Source of the DNA: Armillaria gallica
Lineage: Eukaryota > Basidiomycota > Agaricomycetes > Agaricales > Physalacriaceae
Direction: 5' to 3'
Assembly (NCBI GenBank): GCA_037576215.1
Contig: JBANDB010000001.1
Coordinates: 2,604,001-2,668,000, forward strand
DNA length: 64,000 bases
The position numbers and the translations under genes were made by a program. This document shows, piece by piece, positions 1-10,164 of the stretch; position 1 is the first letter of the stretch, and each line of letters begins with the position of its first letter. Below the pieces are notes generated by a model that saw only the letters and a list, made by a program, of their open reading frames with translations, was not told the DNA's origin and searched no databases.

Positions 1-3000
1 AACTTGCCGTTCATCAAAATGTCCGATTTGACATTAAAATTAACAACATCTTTTGAGTCGAGACCTTAACAGCAGTGAGAGCACGATGTTAAGAGGCGGA
101 AGGTATACAGGGTATTACTAGAAAACATCAATGAGAACGACAGACGGACAATTGCAGAGAGTACTTGCCGGTAGAATGGAAACCCTGTCTCCATCATGTT
201 CTTGCATTAAGCACACTGCAACCTTCATTGATATGTTGCTCTGAGAGCGAGTGCGTTGTGGGATCATGCGCATTCATCGTCGTCGTTTTCACGGTATAAA
301 CGTGTCGCAATTTGGAGCGGAGCCGGGGTGTGTGAGAGAACGAGGACCAGAGCATCAGGGCACGGAATGGGAGGGCAATACATGTCAAGCTTGGCCTGAT
401 TAGTTGGGATTCTCGTATGACCTTCTCGATTGACACGCGTGTGGATTAGGGGATGGCAATGAAAGCATTTATTGCTATTCAAGTAGGTCAGCGATAGCAA
501 CATGTAAGAGACCAGACGTACCCATTTTTAGTATCCATTTTTTCTAATTGACCGAAACCAATGACGACGGCAGCCTTCAACCAATATGCATGACAAGGAG
601 AATGAAAATAGTCTCTGCTGCATGCATGAAACCAGACTACATCGAAACATCACGAGACCGTGCAAACGTATGTATTGCATCCAAATCGACCACGTCCAAT
701 TCAGAACCAGTGAAGTTACTACACCGACGATTGCCTCGAGGTATGGAGGATCCTTCAATTTCAGCGATACAATACACCACTACCAAAGTCCCATCTCCCT
801 CTTTCGCCTCCGTTGGTGTACAGCAGGTCGCCACCTGCTCAAATAGGCCGACCGGTACATTTCCGAAAGAGGCCCTGAAAACCCCCTTGGACCCCGACCT
901 CGAGGTCAAATTTTGGAGACACCACGTCGCTCCCGTGTGCGGGATATTGGTTGATATCTGATACGTACTGCTGAAGTGCTGAATAAATGTTTGATGCATT
1001 TAAGCACATTACGCAGTCCGACACTGGTAGTAAGGCAGAGAAAATGACAATTGGGAAAGGAGGTGGGTAGGCCAAACGGGGTAGGACTCGTTCAACGGTA
1101 CAATGGTACCTACCGACAACACGGCTCTCAACAGCACGCTCGGAAAAAAGAGGGAGGGGATTAGAGAATTTCGATTACCACTCTGGGGAGGAGAGTTGGT
1201 GGGATGAGGACGAACTCAAAGGAGGAGTACGTTTCATCGAGACAGGGCGTGAGACGATGGTACCTGTGGAGTCGACTTGGCTGATGGACAGGGAGAGACG
1301 CCCTCGCGCTTCGGGTTAGTGGTAGCAGCGTTGGTGAGGGAGACATAAACAGGCCGAGCTGGTGATGGAATGCATGCTGTCATGCCCAGGATGGTATTGC
1401 CCAACAGAACTTTCGGCCTAGATGTTGAACACTGCCATCGTCATGAATGCACAGGGGGGTAGACAACGACAACCATTCAGGGCTGTTCTGCCAGCTCTCA
1501 TGGGGCAGCTTTGATGCACCGTTCCTAGTACAGCGAAGAAATCTCATGCAATTGGCCACTAAATTGCAACGATTGTCCTACAGCAATTAGCTCGAGATTA
1601 GCAGTGCAGAACAAGCAAGACATACCGGAGATAGGCTTGTTCTCTGTGAAGAATTCCATGTCAGTGGTTACTGATTTCTGCGGAATGAAGGCTTTGGATG
1701 CGCAGATGCGGAAACTTCCAGACCGCAAAATGGGCACGCTCCATCGTGTTTGAAGTGGACTGTTACAACTATCCCATGTAAGAACTCGTGGATGGAACAT
1801 TGGAACGATTAGGTGTCACGATGCGAGCGCAGCAAAGAATGCAGAGTTCTAATCGTAACTGTTAGATGCATATTGAGCCAGAACAATCGTCGAGGGTCGT
1901 ACCGAAATGAAGGTTTCGGACCCCGGTATGGATACGGGTGTAACCTTGGTAGATGGAGGTTCACAAGTCCATGGCTTCCTGTGTGCCTAGTAGATGAAGG
2001 CAACCTTCGTGAGGTAACACGTGTCCCATAACCAGCACAGTGAAGCAGGTGCGCACAATGCCCCGTGCGTCGGACTGCAAAGACCCTGCATATGATAAGG
2101 GAAATGCGACGCATGAAGAATCATTGATATATCCGATGTGCAAATGGTCGTGACTTGGGGGTAAACTGACTTGCGGTATTTAGCTTAAGATCAGGCGGGC
2201 AGATGGGGGAAAACATACCATGTTCAGGATCTAATCTTGTCCTCCAAAGAAGATACTTGATACCACTTGTAACATGGAGGATATGTTTGCATTTTCTCAA
2301 GAGAAAGATCACTTCGTTCCATGCTTCAAGAAGTTGATAACTAAGAAGTTTATCAACAGAAAGAGGCGCACCAGGTCCCAGACTCCCGCATGACACTTGT
2401 ATTGAGAAACGCCGCTACTTGGACCATGTATGCTGGTAAATTTGTTAGTATAACCTTCCTGACGAATGAGCTGGACATTAGCGTTCAGAGGTGGCTCCAC
2501 AAGATTAGATATGCGTCTATGATATCTGGAAATTAGTTGATGATCATACTCAGACTGCAGAAAAGAAGCGTACTATTGGCATTTCAGCTTGGCAGCACCT
2601 GCATCGTGGCTTTCATATTTCTTCGAGGAAAGAATGTTGACCCTTCTGCAAAAGTCCCACATCCAAGTCCACAGATCCCATCGAAGGATATGACACTTCG
2701 GACGAGGATATGTGGGCATGACAGATTGGAAAGAGTGGTGCAGTCACATGTCACAGTGACATAGGTGTCAACCCAAGTGGGCACGTCGGTCGTTGTTTAA
2801 TGCTAGATGCAGCTTCAACCGCAGTTGTGGGCATGACAATACGGACAGTCATGGAGGGTAAGCTCATATACTTCTACGCTCAGTCACGTATCTCATCAGA
2901 ATTGTAGATGACAGACGATATCGGTTCGTTTATCTACTACATAACTCGGAGTACAAGCGAAATTTGATATTTCTCTAGGCGTGAACAGGGCTTCTATTGC

Positions 3001-3320
3001 TAGCATCATCAACTAAAACCCATTTCACTGTTTGGACTTTTGTCAAGTCGCCGCTCCTCATCGTGAGTGACACCCTCGAGGTTTATTAAAGGGTATCTGC
3101 GGTATTCGTCAGCGAACTCCCGTTTGCTTGTCCTTATATGCTGTTATCTCAATACTGACTGGATTCTAGGTGGAATTTAGGAAGATGGAGAACGATCGCA
3201 GCAATGGAACCGAATTTCCATATTACAGTCAAGGAGCGTGTGGCAAACGAGAGCTTTTTTAGATATGTGGAATTCATAATACATTATATTGCATATAGAT
3301 TATACTGCTGCATGCAATGG
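1..3320. other. No recognisable gene (left flank of Helitron)
   Basis: Only short open frames on both strands, none with a domain I recognise, codon continuity across plausible introns, or a family motif. The minus-strand frames at about 1525-1800 and 2121-2396 are the longest candidates for decayed exons, but nothing ties them together. The stretch lies downstream of the 3' end of the Helitron protein remnant, so part of it may be the non-coding 3' end of that element. I could not fix a Helitron 3' terminus (a CTRR end with a preceding hairpin). Confidence 0.4.
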
Positions 3321-5762
3321 TCAAATGTTGTATTCACCATTTTCAAATCTTTCCTGCGTGACCTGGTCCAGAGTCTCAAGCCTTGCATCCTCCGTCGTCA
3401 ACTCCACACAGGGGGGGGTCATCAACACTCCAGTGTTAAAAGGCCTCAATATTCTGACCATAGATCGGCCCCAGCTTCAGGAAAGGGCAACATAGGCATG
3501 GAAAGCGTCAATAGGATGCCGTGGAGGATCTGCCAAATCCACTTTAACATAATCTAGGGTTTGCCCTTGTCCCTTGTGATGCGTAAAGCTGTAGGCAGCG
3601 GTTACAGCCAGTTGGTGCCAGTGGACTGTGTACGCAGAGCCTGACTTTGGTTTCACGGGAAAGCTAACCTCTAAAGGTACGATGGGCAATACTCCCGGAG
3701 ACAGACCTTCAAACGTGGGTACATTTATGTCGTTCATCAGCCGAAATTTTATCAGAGCTGGTGGATACGTCAAGTCCACTACGTTGTGGTCGTTTGGCTG
3801 AAGCATCGGTTCACGTGGATCGAGGACTATGTCTTCTATTGTGCCTCGAGTTCCGTTGGCCAGATCCGATTCTGTTGCTATATTCAAAGTCACCATGGCT
3901 TTCATACCCACTGCTATGTCCAAGACATCTGTGAGTTTCCCCGTTTTCTTCTCATTCATACCAGCGACAACCAATCTCTCCACCATTGTCAACTCATCAC
4001 GCACTTTGCCCTTGTAATCTTCTGCTGGACAGTGGTACCGAATGGCTCCTGTTCTCTCGCAGTGCTGTTGTAGGGCTTCAGCATTCCAATCATTCTTTGC
4101 AGAGTTTCGCGATGTGATGAAGATGGCATCCCTCCAAGGAGGTTCGGAGAGGTCCATAGGCAGACAATTTGGGGAATCCAATGTCACGCTATCCAGTAGG
4201 TCGACGTCCTCTGCTGTACACTCCCCCGTTCGCAAGCGGCTCAACATGTTTATCCATCCTTCATCCATCACGCGTATCTGGTCTTTGAGCAGGACCACCA
4301 TTTTGAACTGTCTGTACAGAGCATGACCCCGGGTGGCAAGGTCAGAGGAGTTTGCCACATCATAGAGAGCGGCATGGGCATTGGCGACCAGTGGAAACTG
4401 GTGAAAATCTCCTGATAAGATCATGCTCATACCTCCAAAAGGCCGATCAGTGTTGGGGAGACCCATCTGTGAATGAGTCACCATCGCACTGTCAGACAAT
4501 TTACAGAGGAGTGATTTCTCAAACATTGATATCTCATCGATGACAAGCAAACGGTTGATTCCCATGTGAGCTTGACGTTTAGCTGCCACTCCTTGTGATG
4601 GCTTGTCTGCACTGGAATTCATTGACACTCCAGCCCAAGAATGGATAGTGCTGCCACCAAACAGTGTAGCCGCAATTCCAGATGTCGCAGTCAAGCCAAG
4701 GGAGGATACACAATCATGGTGGTTGAATGTCTCATAGATGGCATTAATTAGGACAGTTTTTCCTGTACCCCCAGCACCCAAGACCATCATCAACAGCTGC
4801 TCCAGGGCGCGATCCTGTAACTGCGCCATCAGATGATTCTCGATGATAGAATGGGCAAGTCGCTGCTTCGCGTTCAAAGCAGATAGGAGAGGCCGATCTT
4901 TCAGTTGTTTCTCCAATGTCGCTGCTGACGTTGATGCAAAGGGTGAGGACAGTGTAATATCAGCTTGTCGTGACGAGAATTCATCATTACAGACAAATAA
5001 AGCAGTGAGTTGCTCGTGCCATTGTTGAAACGTCATCATGTCTGTAGGGAGAGCCATGGCAGCTACTGGCAGGAAGGGAACGGATCCAATGTCGTCTGAA
5101 AAGATTCCCAATCTGTGTGCATGATCTAATGTTTTCTCCGCAAACAACCGTTCATTTTGATCCACACGCAGCAAACGGGCACGCTCGATATCAACTGTGG
5201 TGATCTCTGGAACATCCCATTCGGGCTCGTTAAAGTTGGCTTCATCATCTTCACTTCGTCGTTGAAGTGTGAGTGTGGCTTCATCAAGTGGAGTGAAAGC
5301 CGGTGGTTTTCTCTTGGCACCTTCTAGGCATTTATGGAAGTAGTTGATGTTGTCGACAATGGACCGGAGGTATGGGTTCACTGTTAGAAAATTGGCCAGC
5401 AATGTCTGGAAATCCATTTCAGGTGTCGTCAGCAGTTCACCCAAGGATCGCCATGGTTTGAACAACATCAAGATGCATGCAGCATGCAATTCCTGGTCCG
5501 CCGCTACTTCAGGATTTGGGAACCAGGTGCCTATAAAATCCGGCAAGGTTTCATGGCCGTCGTTTCGTAGAGCCCGTGTTTTTGATGCCCTACCGCTTTC
5601 TTCGAGATAGTCAACGTGCGATGTATACTCCATGGACGTCTGCATGTTCGAGCTCTCGTCTCCTTCATCCTCAGTGGTCATACCATCGCCACTTGGTACC
5701 ATATTTTGCTTCTCAGGCCTGGATTTGCTTCTTTGTCTCGTAGGTGTTGACAAAGAAATCAA
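3321..5762 (-). pseudogene. Helitron PIF1-like helicase domain (broken)
   Basis: The helicase part of the Helitron protein, of the Pif1/RecD superfamily 1B type, which unwinds DNA during rolling-circle transposition. A 761-codon open frame holds a Walker A motif (GAGGTGKT), Walker B (LLVIDEIS), a motif around SGDFHQFP, and the C-terminal motif THHKGQGQTLDYVKV. The frame stops at 3477 exactly where the family continues with an arginine after HAYVALS. The following codons continue sensibly (SWGRSMVRILRPFNTG), so a CGA-to-TGA change is likely. A run of eight G near 3412-3419 then shifts the frame into a tail ending at 3321. About 230 nt upstream (5763-5996) also translate into helicase-like sequence in another frame. 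Identity is clear; it is not functional as read. Confidence 0.85.
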
Positions 5763-5996
5763 ACATGTTCATGCATTGCATGGGTAATCCACGATCCAGA
5801 TACTCCTGCACTTGGTCCTTCGGTCTCAAGATGTCTCTGTGAAATTCCAGCCGTACGGTAGATGTATCCTTGTTGATACGTCAGCATATAGATGACCGAG
5901 AGTGTTGTTTAACCTACCTCTGATGATTGAGACTTGCTGTTCTCACCTTTGTCGCAGTCAAGCAGCTGCTGTCGATGTCTGTGGTATGTTTAACAA

Positions 5997-6812
5997 CTAA
6001 TTTGAAGGAGTTGTTTGAAGGGCATACCTCAAAGTTGGAAATGAGCGAAACAATGCCATCTGGATTCCATTCAGATAAATTGGAGTGTAATGATGGGATA
6101 CCAGACGGTCACCCCAGCCCATCACATATCCCACCACTTCCTGTGCGCTGAACTCTTGTAAGCGTCCAAGAGTATTAGCGCAACGCTGCAGTAGTCGCTT
6201 GTTAACACAACGATTGTCGTCTGAAAGTGGTGTTGTGTGCTTGTGAAAAGCAATCGTTTTCGCTAAAACAGCAGAAGCATTGGATGAATTCCCTTGCTTT
6301 TTGGTCGTATAGGTGGTCAGATACCACGTCAAGTTGTTCGTTCCGAATGCATTCGTGATGAGTTTGATATCATGGTTGCTCCGAGTCGTGATGAGTAAAG
6401 GTGGATTGAAGTTGTTCACGTAACCGTATAAACGTCTCGGACCCCACTCCCCCTTCTCATCGATCCATGCTGCTTCGCTCCTCAGAAATGGAGCTCTCCG
6501 TTTGCACACCTTCTTGTTATTGACTTTGATTACACACCGTAAATTGTGACATGTGTGAACCTGAACAGTCCAAGCCAATGTTGCAATATGTGCTGGATCC
6601 AAATAATCAGTTTTTGGAGGGCATGAATATGATGAGTCTTTCAGTTCAGGTGCGGCGAGAATATCAGGAGCAGTTAGACCCCCGATGTCTGCCACAATAT
6701 TCTGTGTGATGAATGTCGAAACACGTGAACGGAACTCCTTGGATTGCAGTGCTGTGTCCATCTCGCCAGCGGTCAAGGATCCCTTCAACCAAATCAGCAC
6801 ATGCATGTGCAA
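5997..6812 (-). pseudogene. Helitron Rep (HUH) core fragment
   Basis: This carries the rolling-circle replication initiator core. It opens with MHMHVLIWLKGS, the His-hydrophobic-His metal-binding motif of HUH endonucleases in the Helitron helicase-like N-terminal domain. About 180 residues later WYLTTYTTKKQG supplies two tyrosines spaced like the paired Rep tyrosines that cleave and join DNA strands. The piece ends near 5997 with a long stretch that leads into the helicase. It is directly preceded by the frame at 6819-7808, which ends in a stop within a few bases of the HUH motif, so the two were one polypeptide. Assignment is from motif recognition; activity is not expected because the reading frame is broken on both sides. 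Confidence 0.85.
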
Positions 6813-6818
6813 CGATCC

Positions 6819-7808
6819 TCAACCCTGAGCTTCAATAGTTCCAATATATGCATTCACCGTTCCGAAGATGCCTTTCTCTCTACTGATGACATGGTGCCCA
6901 CGACTGGAGTGTACACTTATCCCAAGAAGAGCATTCAAGGTGCACTGAGCAATTAAATGGAAGAATTTCGTAGATGCGTAGGGATCCGCTGCAATAGTCT
7001 TTGCTCGTAATGCTGCTGTTGGTCCAACATGGGCAAGGAAATTGTCCAAGTCAATGTTTTCTCCCGCTATAACCTGAGCAATTGGATCATGTGTATCATT
7101 GGGGTTGACAGTGATCCAGAGATTGGGTGGATTGAACATGACATTTGTGCTCCAGATTTTGGATCGTAGTGTTCTTCTTGATTCATCAGTCCCCGGGACT
7201 TTGGAACGAACAGCGGTTAGTTCAGTCTGCAGAGCCTGCACAGCAGGATTGGTGAATGGAGTTTTGCATTTTTCTTGCCTGCTGGCCAGCAGGAGATCCT
7301 TTGGCTTCAGCATGGATATGAGCGGTTGGTGTCGGTGATAGGAATTCGATGACATTTGCAGTACTGAAGATCGGCAGATGTTCTGTTTTTGCACAACACC
7401 GAAGACTTGGAAGACAAAATGAAGGTCTTTGCGGAACCGTCGGTCGGAGTACATGAGCGCCCACCGAGCATGGACTTCATAGGGGACATTGATACGCCGA
7501 GAGGTCTCAAATCCACCAATCCCAAAAGGGAATAACACTGGGAATGCACCAAGTAAATGATTGGGATTGCTGGGCCCTCCATCTGTGCGAAGCCCATCGT
7601 CGCTCTTTCGGCCATATTCACTCACAAATCGACTCCCACGCTTGACTTTGAAACGTTCTTCAGAAAATGATCCAGGTTCGCACAGTAACAAACCATTGAC
7701 CAATGCATGATCTCTAAGATCCTCGTCAATGATCTCATTCCCGTTAGCGTCAACAACACCATGAGATTGCAAGTCAATATTTTCAGACACCACCTCCCCA
7801 TCTATCAA
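6819..7808 (-). pseudogene. Helitron pre-Rep region fragment
   Basis: A 329-codon open frame just upstream of the HUH core, matching the conserved block that precedes Rep in fungal Helitrons. Recognisable stretches are LLGAFPVLFPFGIGGFE, then a region around MFNPPNLWITVNPNDTHDP, then a stretch beginning HLIAQCTLNALLGI. It ends in a stop immediately before MHMHVLIW of the next frame, so a single substitution or small indel separates them. No independent function is implied. Confidence 0.8.
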
Positions 7809-7902
7809 TGTTGATTAATGGACCGTTGAGATAACATTGTGAGAAGAAAGCGAACCTCTAGATCCTTGATCTACCATAGAAGCCTCCACATTAGGATAGA
7901 GG

Positions 7903-9198
7903 TCATTGAAAACTTGAAACATATGTTAGAATGACCGACATTTTCAATAGATGATGCTCACTGGTGTCGTCATCATCGGATGGTTCAGGTACATAACCTG
8001 ATTGTTCTTGTGCAAGGACATCAAAGTCATTCGAGACTCGTGCAGTCAGTGTGATTTCCTCTGGTACACCATTTTCCGGAAGCTGTTGAAGACGCCCTTC
8101 ATCAATGTGAATATTGGCCCATAAAGGATTATAACAGTGGAGCCATGTTAAGGCATCAAAAACAACTCGACGTCGTACATGGAGGGATGTTGGAAATGGA
8201 TATTGAAGCTTTTTATTTGGCTGTATGAATGTTACGCTGATCAGGGCTGATAGAATGCCAGCGGGAGGTGGCATGGTTTATCATCCATCAATGAATGATG
8301 TTATGTGGGCATGTGGAAGCGGATATGTCAAGACATTTCCTTTCATGCCACTTGAAAACAGTGCACTGTCCCAATGGCGAGTGTTCTTGATTTTGGGGTA
8401 CAGCTTCACGATATAAGCCGCCGGAAAATATCTTGCAATCAGAACTCGCTCTGGCAATGTCAGGATTGCCAATTGATAAGGCACATGGCCTATCCAGAGG
8501 TCATTCGCTAAGGCAAGACGCGGCAGCTGTTTCTTTTGAAGTGAGCATAGACAGTCTCCACAGAGAAAAACATTGTCTTCGGTTGGTTTCCTGGAGTCTG
8601 TGTATAACAGCATATTTGACGAGAGGATGTGTGATGCATGAGGCTGTGTTGGCTTCAGGAGGTCTGGATGCGGTATATCGCACAGAGGTATGGACTGTGT
8701 TAGATGTGATGACATCTCGCGTGCGCATACTGTGCAGGTATTGGTCAACAACGCGTCGTTTCTGGTCGATTGAATGAACTTTTCAATACGTTCATTAACA
8801 CACGTTTGAGGTACAGTTTCCAAAAAGGTATCATTGACAGTCTCGTCGTGAAGTCGCATACGTTTAGCGTAATGAATTCGGGTGGTGTAAATCTCCTTGA
8901 TCTTGTCGATGAGCTGGTCAGCTGCAGGGGGATCAAGCATGGCACAGAAGCGTTGAAAGGAATCCCATGATTTGCCGGTGTCAGATGGAACAACCACGAT
9001 TTTGCTCAGAATGTCGCATGCATCATCTAAACCCAGGCTTTCCACGACTGACATTACGGGTCTTCCATTGTAAAACGTGGGCTGCACAGTATTGATATGC
9101 CGTTCCAGCACAAGGGTACGAGCTCGGTCATAACGGACATCTTTAAGAGTTCTGTAACACTCTTCACGCCCCGGATTGTTCTGAACATCGGAGTGCAC
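7903..9198 (-). pseudogene. Helitron DUF6570-like region, two frames
   Basis: The upstream part of the Helitron protein, in two open frames (9198-8281 and 8274-7903). The first holds cysteine pairs in CTVCAREM and FLCGDCLCSL, then KQLPRLALANDLWIGHVP and ERVLIARYFPAAYIVKL, which I recognise as the DUF6570-type domain found next to Helitron Rep domains. The second frame contains a stretch like VRRRVVFDALTWLHCYNPLW, usual for the next segment. The role of DUF6570 is not known to me; the cysteine pairs suggest metal binding. The break between frames is six bases wide, so it is probably a single lesion. Confidence 0.75.
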
Positions 9199-9223
9199 TG
9201 TATGATGGTCAACTTACTGGTCC

Positions 9224-10164
9224 TCAGAGGGGTTCAATGCGCTTACATGGTGTAGACAGTGACTGCCATAGAAAGAACAAAAGTGGGGTCGGAATGTTGT
9301 GGTATACTGCGTCGACAGTCGTACCATCAGTGAACCTATGTTCTTGGTCGCCGATGTGCGTCCTGAAGGCGTATAGCTGTTCCTGATTGAATAGGGCACA
9401 CAAAAGATGCAGCACTATAGTGCTCTCCAGATGGATGTGAGGCGGAAGGTGGGTGCCATACACAGGGATTGTACACATGGATTCTGCAATTTGATTTTTG
9501 CTAAGATGTTGCAGTTTCTCTTGGACTTTGGTACCATCACAAAATAACGGATATGGTGTATGCAATTGACGGTCGTGGATAAGTTGAAGGACATGCATAT
9601 TTTGAGGAGCAAAGATTATCTGTATACATCTGTCTGTCGTATCCCTGACCCGTAGGATATCTGCATATGTGTCAGCTTTTAGAATTATAGAGACGAGAAA
9701 CATGCACCCTGGGTTTCCGTTTTGATAATGAAGTTTAGTATGACCCCTGGTAGCTGCCAGACATGTTCTTCACTGAGACTGTGTGCACATCTCTCTCTAA
9801 AAGCATCTTGCAAGGAAGCGTTACAATTCCCTAAATAGTAGTACATCGATTGACGCTGGCTTGCAATAACAGGACTGACCACCACCTATGTTGCACTAGG
9901 TTAGTTTGGAACAGATCATTTGCCGTCACATACGTCAAAGCTCCTTAGCATTCCAATGATGTTGAGTAGAGGGATCTCATCTAGCAGCAGATGTATGTTG
10001 TATCCATCATGAAACTTGTACATTTCTGCGTGGTGTGGGCGAGCTGTGGAGATACTTAACACGTGAAGATTTTTGGTTAGGATTAGGGGCACGTGATCCT
10101 GGCAGCTGATTAAGCGTGGGAAATGGACCTGGAGAGACCTTGACAAGCAAGGTAATAATATCAC
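9224..10164 (-). pseudogene. Possible Helitron N-terminal remnants
   Basis: Three consecutive minus-strand open frames (10164-9916, 9885-9685, 9703-9224) lie upstream of the DUF6570 piece with the same orientation and small gaps. One contains YKFHDGYNIHLLLDEIPLLN and another LSEEHVWQLPGVILNFIIKT. I cannot match them to a named domain; position and orientation are the main reasons to treat them as the start of the Helitron protein. The first frame runs across the edge of the large inverted repeat at about 10152, so the true N-terminus is missing or replaced. Confidence 0.4.

Larger units (their letters stand above)
3321..10155 (-). mobile_element. Degenerate Helitron, Rep/helicase type
   Basis: A rolling-circle DNA transposon remnant read right to left. 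In order it shows N-terminal pieces (about 10164-9224), a DUF6570-like domain (9198-8281), linker (8274-7903), the pre-HUH and HUH Rep region (7808-5997), and a PIF1-type SF1 helicase (5762-3321). Each piece sits in a different frame or is separated by stops, so no intact transposase can be made without intron removal plus repair. Some breaks may be genuine introns, since fungal Helitrons can be spliced, but at least one is a clear nonsense change in the last helicase motif. The upstream end is cut at about 10152, where a large inverted repeat begins. Termini and target-site flanks were not identified. Confidence 0.85.

Noticed and set aside
548..961. 137-codon plus-strand frame
   Set aside because: Overlapped by equal-length frames on both strands, no motif and no splice-supported extension.
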